From Oegoconia quadripuncta (taxonomy: Eukaryota > Arthropoda > Insecta > Lepidoptera > Autostichidae): a stretch of 64,000 nucleotides of DNA. How positions within the stretch are numbered: the first letter of the stretch is position 1; each line of letters opens with the position of its first letter. The stretch lies in assembly GCA_949316235.1 (NCBI GenBank), contig OX438744.1:36204778-36268777 (forward strand). The letters are read 5' to 3'. The notes beneath the pieces were generated by a model. It worked only from the letters and a program-made list of their open reading frames with translations. It ran no database searches and was not told the origin of the DNA. Below are positions 42,148 through 52,761 of the stretch, piece by piece. Made by a program: the position numbers and the translations under genes.

Positions 42148-42867
42148 TAACTAAAATTTGCACTTAAAGCTTATTTCTTGAATGATACCTTAAATCGAAA
42201 AACTGTTTAAAGTAACCTTTAATATTTCTGAACGACCTATCCAACGACACCCAACACGATACAATAAAAGAAAAATCATCCTCACTTTACGTGTAGGGGT
42301 TTTTTAAGATTTTGTTTTACCACTCTGTCTCCTATTAAATATGTATCATCATCATCAGCTCGTAAACATGTGGCACTACTCCTGAACCAGACTTCCAATT
42401 GATTGTTCAGGAGTAGGCCGCAATAAATAATAAAAATCAGGAACACTTGAATATTGTATTGTAATAAAAAGGCACTCTGAAAAGGTATAAAAACACTGAA
42501 TATGAATATAAAAGATAGATTGAATAAAACACATAAGAATTTGGAATAGATACCGAACACAATAAACACTACAAAACACTCACGTTATAAAACAATGCCT
42601 TTACGAATGATAATGAATATAAGAATGAATTTAAGAAATGCGATAGCTCCAGCGCACTCAGCGGAAATATAATACAATAGGGTTATAATATAATAAATTT
42701 GACAGAAACGTCCGAGCTTTAGAACTATTGAAAATATAATGACGTTGTTTTGTTCGGCCGTCTGAGTTCGAAATAGGAATTTGAATTTAAATATAGAGAA
42801 ACGAAAAGGAAAAAGAACAAAAAGATTACTAACTAAAATCACCAACGAGACGCAATACCGTCACGTT

Positions 42868-43153
42868 ACAAACATCCCTCTGCAGGGCTATAGATCTTCC
42901 CTCATATAATGAGAGAGTATGGGCCATAGTCCAGCACGCTAGCCCAATGCGGATTAGGACTTCACAAGGCTCTGAATTTTTATTTGTCAGGCATGCAGGT
43001 TTCCTCACGATGTTTTCCTTCACCGTTCACGAGCTGTCGGATAAATGCACATAAGTAATTAAATTTAAAAAGTCATTGGTACATGACCAGCCTGGGAATC
43101 GAACCCGGACTTCCCAAATGGGGATCTTAACCGCTGAGCCACCGACGCTCCAT
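42868..43153 (-). mobile_element. SINE-D, full length
   Basis: The minus strand starts GGAGCGTCGGTGGCTCAGCG (A box), then B box GGGTTCGATTCCC, and ends near the GGGATG tail motif. The TGATGATG end is missing. Confidence 0.85.
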
Positions 43154-43429
43154 TAAATATGTACCCATACGAAATTACAGATTCCTTTTCCTTGTTGAAT
43201 ACGGAACCCTAAAAGGAAAATGTAGGTTGAACCCTAAACATTCCTTAAACTATAGTTTCTACTTACTATTCTCATTAATAAGTTGTTTATTCCGATTCTG
43301 CCTAACCAAGTCGGCTACTGTCATCAGTTGCCGGACTTCACTGGACTCATAACAATAAATCAACTAATCTTAATGGTTGCCAACTGTAAAAAACATTTGA
43401 TTGCAGCGTATTCACTCCGGCCGTAATCT

Positions 43430-43560
43430 AGTATATTTTTTTAAGCGGAAGTTATAAATGTTTTTTGATGGAAAATCCCTTAGTCGCCATTTAGACCCAC
43501 GGGAAGAGACGAGTTAGTTCTATTCTTCTTACGTGCCGAAACCACAATGTAGGACATAAA
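43430..43560. repeat. Rep-F, right part
   Basis: GGAAAATCCCTTAGTCGCC, CCACGGGAAGAGACGAG and CTTACGTGCCGAAACCACA. Confidence 0.6.
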
Positions 43561-43564
43561 TCAA

Positions 43565-44095
43565 TACTTATTAGCTAAGTATGTACGCCTCATCTACTGT
43601 TGTTAATACTATGGTTGAATAAAAGAAATCCCTTTATAGAATTAATCCGCATGTATAAAAACTTAGCTTTTAGAGGTTCACAATAAAATTACGATTTAAA
43701 TCAACTGCTTTATAATGACAGGAACGCACCTCATTGTCTTCTAATGCAACGTATTGTCTTGACTTGACATTATGTCAAACATCGTTTGTTTTTTCCGGTA
43801 GAAAATTTAAACACGGCCTTAATAAATATATTTGAGTAAATATGTACTGTATTTTTATTGTAATAAAGCTTTACAAACTACTATTTAGGCGACCTCATTA
43901 CATAAATATAATATGGTAGCTTAGACCCAGTAATATAATCTGGTAACATAGACCCACATAATCTGGTAACGACACAGAAAAACGTGCGCCATGTAGGCCG
44001 CAAGTCTTTATGCACCTAGGTGAATCGAAGCTATTGATGGGAGCGCAATTTAAAAGAAATATTCATGAATGGCTTGGCAATAATTTTTTTCAACG
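43565..44095. other. No feature supported
   Basis: An AT-rich spacer. ATCTGGTAAC...GACCCA is repeated at 43930-43972 as a short local duplication. Confidence 0.3.
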
Positions 44096-44099
44096 AAAT

Positions 44100-44330
44100 C
44101 TCTTTTTTTATGATTAACTGGATTCATCGCGTTTGACCACAATCTCACCTCATGGAAAGTGACGATGTGGTCCCAGTAAATGCCTAATCACTCTGCTCTT
44201 GAAGATCCCAAGGTTGTAGGATTCAGGAAAGACTGATGCCGGAAGGGAGTTCCATGTCTTGGCTGTTCGGATGATGAATGTTGATTCAAACTTCTTATAG
44301 TGAATATTCGGTATATTAGCTATATATCTT
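44100..44330 (+). repeat. Rep-G
   Basis: TTTTTTTATGATTAACTGG, CTCACCTCATGGAAAGTGAC, CACTCTGCTCTTGAAGATCC and AGTGAATATTCGGTATA. A piece between GATGTGGTC and CCCAGTAAATG is deleted. Confidence 0.65.
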
Positions 44331-44430
44331 TAACTCTTCTTCTTGAATTTAAGAGCTATGCTCTTGTCGGTGGAGTAATGACCATGTCTATTTCCGCCCT
44401 CGATTTAGCCTCTTGGTACGACATGAATTT

Positions 44431-45328
44431 GATTGGTGATAGGGCATTTTAATTGTCAGCCTATCTAAGTATAAATCTAAATCTAACTCTGCCGTCAGAC
44501 AGCTATGTTTTAATAGCATTGTTCCCTTCTTTCCCACCGTCCACCTCCCGAGACCACCTAGGTGAACCGTTGAAAATTATTTTTTCCTACCGTTCACCTT
44601 TGACCACCTGGGTGTACAATGGATTTTTTTTAATTTCCACCGTACACCTTGTTATCAATACAGCGTACCTACATACTATCAGAACTCTTCAGATTTCAAG
44701 TTCGTCTATTGAAATGAAAAAAAACTGATGGGATTTTTTTTTCCCACTAGTTCTAGTGAATAACATGTCAACCTAACACGAAGGGTATGGCGGGCGATCC
44801 GGGCTCGCTCTGCTCGCCCGGCTCGCTTCCGCCATACCCTTCGAACCTAACCTATCCATGTCAGGGTGCCAAAAACTCCCGTGCTCGCTTCGCTCGCACT
44901 CGAATTAGAACTCGACAGAACTACTGGGAATCCCTAGTACCATTTGTTCTGTTGATAAAACTAGTGAGACAAAAATTCCCATTAGTTCGGCCAACAGAAC
45001 TGTCCAACAGAACTACTGGGAACATAGGGGATGGAGCGCTGGTTATAATAAAACAGCCAGTATTAAATTTCAGAGGTGGACGGTCACCAATATAAATTAC
45101 ACTATATAATTAAAGGTGAACGGTAGGAAAAAATAATTTTCAACAGTTCACCTAGGTGGTCTCGGGAGGTGGACGGTGGGAAAGCACCTGCATTGTTGTA
45201 TTCCAGTGGTCAGAGATAAGATTACCAGTCCCTGAAATAAGATTGGGTTTCCGGGTCAGAACGCTTCCACCTCCTGCCTCTTCACTTAACATCAGGTGTG
45301 ATTGAGATCAAGTGCTAACCTGTTGTGC
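44431..45328 (+). mobile_element. SINE-A split by a long-TIR element
   Basis: The SINE runs from TTGGTGATAGGGCATTTTAA to TAGCATTGTT (44523) and resumes at 45190 (GCATTGTTGTATTCCAG) to GTTGTGCAAAAAAAA. With one GCATTGTT removed the halves join as in other copies. It is 5' truncated. Confidence 0.8.
44524..45189. mobile_element. 666-bp element with about 75-bp TIRs and 8-bp TSD
   Basis: Arms 44529-44601 and 45112-45184 are inverse, with about one mismatch (CTTTCCCACCGTCCACCTCC at the outer end). GCATTGTT flanks both sides (44516-44523 and 45190-45197). The outermost five bases differ between ends. The interior has a GC-rich hairpin and repeated CAGAACTACTGGGAA. No transposase is encoded. An 8-bp duplication with long TIRs fits no single superfamily cleanly. 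Confidence 0.8.
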
Positions 45329-45784
45329 AAAAAAAAATCTTTGGTTTTGATGCTGACAGTACCCAACGTGTTTAAAGTAGGTACACATTTTTCCATTGGG
45401 TCACATCGTAAATGGAGTTCCATAAATTCTTTCTTCGAAGGACAATCGTTATCGGACAAATGATTTATCGTCTGCCATCGTGAGCGAGTAACACTGACCT
45501 TGCACGCGCGCTTGTCCGACGATTTACAACAATAAATTAATATTACTATCAATAGGAATGATGCAACTATTTGTATTGTGTCGCTTCTGGTTATTAAATA
45601 TGGAATACAAATAATAAGCTAAAAAGAAAATTCACAAAAGTAAGAAAAATAATAAAAGCAAACTATTTCAGAAAAGGCTTAACGGATTTCCCTCAATCAT
45701 GGCTTAGAACCTATCCCTGATGTAAAACTATGAAACGAGATAGAATACCCAATACCAGTAAATAATTGAATAACTATTATATAA

Positions 45785-46215
45785 CTAGCTGTTACCCGCG
45801 ACTTCGTCCGCATAGAATTCCTTCTACTTCCAAATGCGTCACTTTATGACTCAAAAGCATTCCCACATTTTCCTAGTAAAAAGCAACATATATGTTAATC
45901 CAGATCCTACCAAATTTCAACCAAATCTGTCCAGACGTTTAGACGTGAAAAGGTAACAAACATACATACACACACACAAGTTTCGCATTTATAATATTAT
46001 AGCTTTCCGCCCGCGACTTCGTCCGCGTGGAAGACTTCATCAGAATCGGTTCAGCAAAATAATTAGCCTATATAACATATAGGCCTATCCAGGTCCTAAT
46101 CTATCTACTCACCAAATTTCATCAAAATTCGTCCGTCCAGTCGTATAGCCGTTCAGATGTAACAAACATACATACATACACACACACAAACTTTCGCATT
46201 TATAATATTAGTTGG
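45785..46215. repeat. Two tandem Rep-I units
   Basis: The unit starts at 45788 (GTTACCCGCGACTTCGTCC) and again at 46009 (CCGCCCGCGACTTCGTCC). Both run through CCAAATTTCA and CGTTTAGACG or CGTTCAGATG to AACAAACATACATACA and TTTCGCATTTATAATATTA. Confidence 0.7.
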
Positions 46216-46402
46216 GATAAAGGTTATCATTGTCTCACAAAAAAAAAGTCAAGTCGGATCCAGGACAATGAGTCTAAGGTGCCTCTGATGAACCGGTGAA
46301 TTCTACAAAAACCAGAAGCTCTTGAAAGCGGGCCTAGCGTAGAAATCGTAATGGATCTTGCACCTCCCCACACAGACGCTGGGTGTTCATCGCTGGGTTG
46401 TT

Positions 46403-46713
46403 TGTTATGCACAACGGATTGGTACTTGACCTCAATCACAACTGATGTTAAGTGAAGATGAGGTCAAAGGTGGAATCGTACTGACCCGGAAAGCCCAACA
46501 CAATTGGAGGACTGGCTATCTTATCTCTGACAACCGAAACACAACAATGTTATTAAAATTGCTGCTTGGTGGCAGATTTAGATATGATGGTGGTAGCTAG
46601 CCAGGCGGACATATAACCAAACCGAGTACTTAAACATGTACCCCGCTGGGGATCGAACCCGCGACCTCCTAATCGTAAACCCAATGTTGTTTACATTGAG
46701 CCATCGTGGCGGT
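46403..46713 (-). mobile_element. SINE-A with short inner deletion
   Basis: TTATGCACAACGGATTGG to GAGCCATCGTGGCGG. About 20 bp around TGCCCTACCACCAACC are missing (GGACATATAACCAAACC). Confidence 0.8.
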
Positions 46714-47104
46714 TAGTTTTAGGTAGTAGTAGGTTAGTTCCCCCTTAGAGCTGCGTAATGCATGTTTTCCCAGCGACAAAAGAAAAGGATAATGAGTCCG
46801 CACTTGAGAGGTACTTACAAACTTAGTTTTGTATTAAATTGAAACTGCATGTTACTAATAAATAACAATGAAACTGTCATAATAGAGATAAAGTACATTA
46901 TACACAATACCAGACATGACGAGACGATATTTGATTAATTTATTTTCATTTATTTGTCGCATGCTCTGTGTTAAAATAAAACTTCAGTCGAACAGTTAAT
47001 TAACGCTCTTGCATAAAACAACAATAAAACTTATTTTTATAAAATGATTTATTGCACAGCTGAGTAACGTATCATAATATTCATGAATGTAACCAGCGAA
47101 AAAA

Positions 47105-47225
47105 TGGGGATAACTTTGTTCACCTGGGTGATATCGCCCAGGTGATTTATTTCCGCGGTGAACAAAGTTGGCTAATAAATTCCACTTTTTCACCTGGGTC
47201 ATATCACCTGGGTGAAGATAGTGGA
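47105..47225. repeat. Pair of CACCTGGGTGA hairpins
   Basis: CACCTGGGTGATATCGCCC with CAGGTG (47121-47144) and TTCACCTGGGTCATATCACC with TGGGTGAA are two nested palindromes. Outer arms are AACTTTGTTCACC against GGTGAACAAAGTT, and ATTCCACT against AGTGGAAT. Confidence 0.75.
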
Positions 47226-47594
47226 ATAATCCAGAGTGGAATATTAAACGTCAGTGATGCTAGAATATACAAAAGGCTTTTTTGGTCCGTCATGTGCGTT
47301 ATAGCATAGAGTGTCATACATTCCATCTTCGCGGACAAAATTGTGTGATCTATTTTTTTTTTGTACAGCAGACAAAAAAGCATTTCAAGCATTGGAGCGC
47401 TCAAACGCTTTAGTTTGGGATATCTGTGACCACCCCATTGGGATAAATATCGTGACTTTATGTATGTACTATGTATGTTTATGTATTTCTATGTTGTGTT
47501 ATAATAGTACATAGGTAACAATTAAATGTATTGTATAAGTGTCGCTAAATGGATCAAATAAAGTTTTCTTATTCTTACTCCTATTTCAAAGGCT

Positions 47595-47890
47595 ATTCGT
47601 TGGCTAACATCATCATCAGCCGAAAGTGGTTCACTGCTGGACAAACCCCTCCCCCAAAGATCTCCACAACGATCGGTCCTGCACTGCCCACATCCAGCGG
47701 CTTCCAGATCTTTACCAAATCGTCGGTCCACCTCGTGGGGCGCTCGGGGGGACGCTGCGTCTTCCGGTGCGTGGTCGCCACTCGAGAACCTTTCCGCTCC
47801 AACGGCCGTCAGTCCTACGAGCAATGTGCCCCGCCCACTGCCACTTAAGTTTGGCAATTCGGTCACCTTGGTTCTCCTGCGGATTTTCAT
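47595..47890 (-). pseudogene. RTE-type LINE C-terminus
   Basis: Across shifting minus frames the pieces read TKVTELPNLSG, ERKGSRVATTHRK, PTRWTDDLVKIWKPL and the terminal GGGVCPAVNHFRL, followed by the ATGATG tail on minus. The GHIxRRxDxRW...RWTDDLVK...W plan is the RTE end. At least two frameshifts separate the pieces, so no single frame is complete. Two overlapping 99- and 92-codon plus-strand frames are shadows. Confidence 0.65.
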
Positions 47891-48044
47891 TCTTCTCGTC
47901 TTAAATACCGCATTTTGTCAAGACTAAAGTCTTTGTGGATTGCCAGTGATGACATATGAAACTGAAACGTCGTCGCTCACTATGGGCTTCATAAGGCTCA
48001 AGGTCACCCAAAGGGCAATGAACTATGTTCGTTGGCTATCTAAT

Positions 48045-48295
48045 GTAGCTAATATTATAAATGCGAAACTTTGGATGTTTGTTTTTTGTTTATTGCCCAA
48101 TCACGGCGAAACGGGTGTACGGATTTGGATGGAATTTATAAATGGGTAGAATATACCCTGGATAAAACATAGGCTATTTTTTATCCCGCAATATCCGCGA
48201 TAAGCTATTCCACTATAGTTCTATAAAAATTAGCCATATATCAAAACGCCAACGCGTACGAGCGACATCGCGGGCAAAAGCTCGCTTTAAACAAA
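48045..48295. repeat. Rep-I, inverse orientation
   Basis: TAATATTATAAATGCGAAAC, CACGGCGAAACGGGTGTACG, ACATAGGCTATTTTTTATCC and CGCGGGCAAAAGCTCGC. Confidence 0.65.
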
Positions 48296-48591
48296 CTGAA
48301 ACGAACCTTGAAATTGCCGGATACACATCACTGCCCTATATAACATCACAAAAAGTAATAAAGGTCGGCCCGTTTTTATCATGTGTCCTTACTTTCTTCA
48401 ATGATTATTATCTCACCGAAAAACTGGGTCATTGTGTTAAGGATGACACTGTTTACACGATACATGACCGGGTTTTTATCATTGTTTTTAAATAAGCGTC
48501 CTCGGTTGTCCAGATTGCGGCATTGACTCGGAGCAGATAGAGCTTCACATACAAACCAGGTAGTATATTCCTGATGTTCCGATCGATTTTT

Positions 48592-48711
48592 GTGCATAAC
48601 GGCTTAGCGAAGATGAGGTACTAGTACTAAACATGTACCCCCCTGGGGATCGAACCCGCAACCTCCGAATCGTAAAAGCAATGTTGTTTACATTGAGCCA
48701 CGGAGGCGGTT
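48592..48711 (-). mobile_element. SINE-A with large internal deletion
   Basis: The tail (GTGCATAACGGCTTAG) is joined to the tRNA-like head (GGATCGAACCCGCAACC to GAGCCACGGAGGCGG). About 200 bp of body are lost. It abuts the LINE frame at 48721. Confidence 0.75.
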
Positions 48712-48720
48712 AAATTTTGG

Positions 48721-49179
48721 TTGGAAACCATTAAAATAAACAATCCTTTAAACCAAACGAGCGGAGCAGCTAAAACAATATTACTGACCCTAGAGAGAGC
48801 GCAAAGAGCGATTCTAAAGGTGTCTACTTTTCGTTCATTTCTCTACCCCACTGATCTTCTTTATAAATCTTGTAAAGTATTAACAATCCGACAATTATTT
48901 ATAACAAATATCGTACTTAAAAAGCACAGAAGTCTTCCATATAGCACTGAAATTACTAACAAAAGACGAAACGATATAGTGTGCCCTAACAACGCAGGAA
49001 CAAAACATGCATTTTCATCTAGATTTTACGTGTTCCTAGGACCACTTCTTTATAATAGATTAAATGCAAAAATTGCCATGTACCACCTTACCTACAGTCA
49101 TAATAAGAAATTACTACAAGATTTTCTTCAAAATTTGACCTACGAGGATATAGAGAAGTTATTGACTGTCTTGAAGTAA
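48721..49179 (+). pseudogene. Non-LTR reverse transcriptase C-terminal region
   Basis: A 152-codon open frame. Residues 25-70 read LERAQRAILKVSTFRSFLYP and KSCKVLTIRQLFITNIVLKK, followed by TNKRRNDIVCP, FLGPLLYNRLN and DFLQNLTYEDIEKLLTVLK. This is the conserved block after the catalytic core in jockey/CR1-like LINE proteins of Lepidoptera (family recognition from memory). The frame begins with TTG and not ATG, and its 5' side is a truncated SINE-A, so it is a 5'-truncated copy. Its length without stops suggests a fairly recent insertion. The 3' UTR runs to about 49400, ending AATAAATATATTTGATTTAA. Confidence 0.7.
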
Positions 49180-49404
49180 TCTTTAAGCATAGATTTATCC
49201 TGTATATCTACTTTATTTATAGATTTTTAGCTTATATCTATATGATTATATTATTTTAAGTCATAGAAGCCCTAACTTCGCCTGAAACACAGGATTTTCC
49301 TAGTTCAGGCATTCCTAGTGTTACAGTTGAAATTAAGTATTATTATGTTTTATGTTTTAATGTACCATAAGAATTAATAAATATATTTGATTTAATTTTG
49401 ATAC

Positions 49405-50020
49405 TCTCGAAAAACACTACCCTCCTTTTTGGGGCTGCCGGGTGAAAAAGTCTTTAAGTTATGTAACCCATCATATTTCAAAGCTTAAATGTGTGCCATT
49501 TTTGTGAATAGAAATATGTCTCCAAGACGTCGAGAGAGCAGTTGTAAACTCTTCTTTTATGATATAGACTATCAGGCACTGGGATTGCAGTACAAAGACC
49601 GAGTATAAATAATAAGACATTAGCATATATTGAAACATGTCATTGTCTACTTTCCCTGTCCCAAGGTGTATTTACCTTAAGAGATTAGGTCAATTTATCA
49701 AATGCGAATGCATTGTGTGCTGGCAAAATAATGATAAAACTTTTATTATTTTTCATGCTAACTAATGTATGTCAGACAGTGATAACGCTTCAAGGCGCAT
49801 GATCTTTATGTTTGCAGGTAAATAAGGCAGTTAGGTAAATTATGTGCCTTTATGCAAGGGCAATGGTACTTTATCCTTGTGTGGCGACTGTTGACATAAA
49901 CCGCGTTAATTCTGTTAAACAGACACAGAAAAAAGCTAATGTTTACAAGAATAACAAGGTTACACAGGATGAGACAGTATAGAATTCTGAACCAGAAGTA
50001 GTTGGTTGTTTTTGGAGATA
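49405..50020. other. No feature supported
   Basis: Spacer DNA with no family shared elsewhere in the window. Confidence 0.3.
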
Positions 50021-50021
50021 A

Positions 50022-50310
50022 AAACCGGCCAAGTGCGTGTCGGACGGGACTCGGTCAAGAGTGTCCCATACTACGAATAAAACGAAGTTGCGACATCACA
50101 TGCGAAGGAAGAAAAAAAATATAATTTTGCATAATACATTGGCATATTTTTCCGTTTATTGCCCGTAGTCCGATCGCCGAGTTCTACTGGTCGATCCATG
50201 GGCAATTGTTTTTGCTTGTGGTTCTATCAATCGGACCACGGGCAAATCAAATTGCCCATAGTCCTATCAGTAGTACTAAGGGCAACTTCGTTTACCCGTA
50301 GTTCTATTAA
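50022..50310. repeat. Element with CCGGCCAAGTGCG end and a tandem hairpin array
   Basis: The left end AAAACCGGCCAAGTGCGTG is a common lepidopteran repeat start; a relative lies at 60416. From 50159 four units start TTGCCC, TTGCTT, TTGCCC and TTACCC, and three of them close with GGGCAA, each an imperfect hairpin (50159-50205, 50212-50245, 50252-50285, then a half unit at 50292-50307). Confidence 0.6.
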
Positions 50311-50944
50311 AGTGTGTAAATTTTTCAACGTTTATTGCATATTTTACTAATAACTAATGATGATGCATACTCTCGCACTATGTTTAAGATATTTTAAAAA
50401 TCTAGAAGGAAGCTCGAACTCGTTTCGATGTCTCACACGTCTTCTGTTTTAAGAAATCGTTTGAGCAGTCGAAGACACAATCTTACTACCGAACATTTGG
50501 AACATAATCGTATCTAACTTCATCTTCAAACTTCAAGCACTTATTTCAACCTATAAGACACATGATACCATTAGTTGAATGTCAATTTAAATCAAACGGA
50601 AATAATAATAGGGCCTAAGCATTTCTCTGTCAGTCAGTACGTCCAAGGTACTACCACTTCGGAAAATTTGAATCCGTGGGAAAAGAAGCAGAAAGCAACC
50701 CACAGGATCTGTTTGTACAATTACAGCAAAATGTTGAATAATTAATTTGTAAACGATACTATTATCCGATAACTTTAATAATAATAATAATAATAATAAT
50801 GTTTATTCAGAAAATGTTACATAGTTGAAACTAAATATGTTAGGCTATACTTAGTACCACTAATACAAAAGCCATAGCTGCCGAACTAGGTTTATGCAAC
50901 CTGTATTTCAGCATACAATGCCCTTCCCCTGGAGATTAAACAGG

Positions 50945-51045
50945 ATTAGCCTAGCGCACATAAAGATCGTTAACAAATCAAATTTTGTTGACAAATGTAT
51001 TCCGTATTTGTTTACTTGTAATAAAGTTTACTTAATTGATTGAAA
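50945..51045 (+). mobile_element. LINE 3' tail remnant
   Basis: TTTTGTTGACAAATGTATTCC, then TGTAATAAAGTTTACTTAA and TTGATTGA. It is close to 530-586. Confidence 0.45.
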
Positions 51046-51096
51046 TCAATTGCTACTGATCTGTGTATGGGTGAATTTAAATCTAATATATATATG

Positions 51097-51098
51097 TA

Positions 51099-51148
<50 letters not shown>

Positions 51149-51165
51149 CGTATGTGTGCGTTGTG
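51097..51165. repeat. (GT)n microsatellite
   Basis: About 25 GT repeats followed by imperfect ATGTGTGC units. Confidence 0.9.
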
Positions 51166-51286
51166 TGTTAATAAATAGAACAAACTTTAATTATAATAAA
51201 TGCTGATTGTATGTTGTTTGTGAAATAAAATAACTAATAATTTAAAATATAACATCGAAAAATACAATACGTGATATAAAATAATC

Positions 51287-51517
51287 ATGAATTCTACGAT
51301 TGACTACCCCAACGGGATCGACATCCTGCGATGTAAACGTACTAAAGGAGAAGTGGAGGTCGTAGTCTGTCCGAGCGATGAACCGAAAAGGTGTTCTTAC
51401 CTGTTCATTACTGAAGCATTAGCAATGTTATTTATATTATCGATAATATGCAATTGGATAATGATTTCTTCGTTCGTCGTAAACGCCTCCGTGGTTCGAT
51501 GTAAACTATTAGTTTAG
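51287..51517 (+). CDS. Possible small membrane protein or 5' exon (hypothetical)
   Basis: A 76-codon ATG frame. Residues 1-37 are polar with Cys at 16, 28 and 36 (CKRTKGEVEVVVCPSDEPKR). Residues 38-63 form one hydrophobic segment (LFITEALAMLFILSIICNWI), a likely transmembrane helix. The last ten residues come from the head of a SINE-A copy that starts near 51481. GTCGTAAACG just before that could be a splice donor (GTAAAC), so the real product could end differently. I recognise no family and see no neighbouring exon. It is listed as the best non-TE coding candidate, at low confidence. Confidence 0.22.
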   Translation: MNSTIDYPNGIDILRCKRTKGEVEVVVCPSDEPKRCSYLFITEALAMLFILSIICNWIMISSFVVNASVVRCKLLV

Positions 51518-52025
51518 AAAACGGTCAATTTCTAGATTTACTATTCGATTTGGTTAGGGCACTTTTAAGTTATTCTTTTTTTTTAATGATTGACTGGATT
51601 CGCGTTTGACCACAATTTCACCTGATGGAAAGTGACGATGTGGTCGAAGATGAAGCACGCGATCCCAGTAAATGCCTATTCACTCTGCTCTTGAAGATCC
51701 CAAGGCCTCTTGCCTCTGCCCTGCCCTTGACTGTTGGGATGATGAATGAAGAATCGAACTTCTTAGTGCGAATGTTCGGTATATTAACTATATACGGGTG
51801 GAATCCGCCTAGTGGTCCGAAGATGGAAGGGTGACGGTGGAATAATAATAAGTAATAATTCCCTGGTTAACTTCGAATAATTTATCTAAGTCTGCATTTC
51901 TGTGTTCCGGCTGTTTGAGATAAGATAGCCAGTCAAATAAGTTTGAGGTAATATATGAGCGCACTTCCACTAGCATCATGAAGATGAGGTGTTATTGAGG
52001 TCAACATGTCATACATAAAAATAAA
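51481..52025 (+). mobile_element. SINE-A, degenerate, split by Rep-G
   Basis: The head CGCCTCCGTGGTTCGATG and TTGGTTAGGGCACTTTTAA lie before Rep-G. After it, TTTATCTAAGTCTGC, GTTCCGGCTGTTTGAGATAA and GTTATTGAGGTCAAC follow, ending CATACATAAAAATAAAA. Confidence 0.6.
51575..51835 (+). repeat. Rep-G inserted in SINE-A
   Basis: TTTTTTTTAATGATTGACTGG, TTCACCTGATGGAAAGTGAC, AAGCACGCGATCCCAG, CACTCTGCTCTTGAAGATCC and GTGCGAATGTTCGGTATA. Confidence 0.7.
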
Positions 52026-52149
52026 ATTACCTATTTTAATTTCTTTACGTCATGTGGTTGTTGATTTAAATACGTTAGCAAGTGGCATAGACCAACTGAG
52101 TAAAGGTTAGCTATTCGATTGATTTGAAATGAACAATGCCATTTCTCGA

Positions 52150-52428
52150 ATTCTATATGTGTACCCGAGTTATGGATGTTTTCATTTATAATAAGTATTT
52201 ATTTACAAAAACAATTTAATTATGTAGTATATCAACCATCTGGTATTGTGTACTACATACTACACAAATATTTATCTTTTTTTGTAAATAAATACATATA
52301 TAAATGAAAAACATCCATAACTCAGGAACACATGTCTGTATTCATCAATCATCACACAAACATATGCCCCTAGTAGCGGGATTTGAACCCGCCACCTTTT
52401 GGTATAGCAGTCAGGGATGTAGGATTCG
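52150..52428. mobile_element. Two SINE-C fragments tail to tail
   Basis: 52150-52258 is plus-oriented (GTACCCGAGTTATGGATG, then CATTTATAATAAGT). 52259-52428 is minus-oriented and reaches the box region (GGGATTTGAACCCGCC). Their shared parts form an inverted repeat with arms about 52158-52212 and 52279-52334. Confidence 0.75.
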
Positions 52429-52761
52429 CGCTCTGATTGGTCGGCTTAGTAATGACACCCCCACATAGAACCTAATATCATTTTAATTTGTAAACCTATT
52501 TTTTATAGAACAATGTAATCGACGGTAGACAGAACTGTCGTTACGCGTAATAGATGATTAATATTGTATTTTATTGCTTTGTTTTTCAACAATATATGCT
52601 ATTGTCTCTATACTCGTACACAAATGAAGGGCGTATCAGTGTGAGTGGAAATTTTTATATATTTCCACGACAGCTGTTTGGTGTTAGTCAACAAAATGTG
52701 GATTTCCTTAATAGCTGAAAAAGAAAGGGCCAATCAGTATATTCGATTGTTTGCTAATATA

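Noticed and set aside
47549..47904. Two overlapping plus-strand ORFs of 99 and 92 codons
   Set aside because: Shadows of the minus-strand RTE end, which holds the recognisable RWTDDLVK motif.
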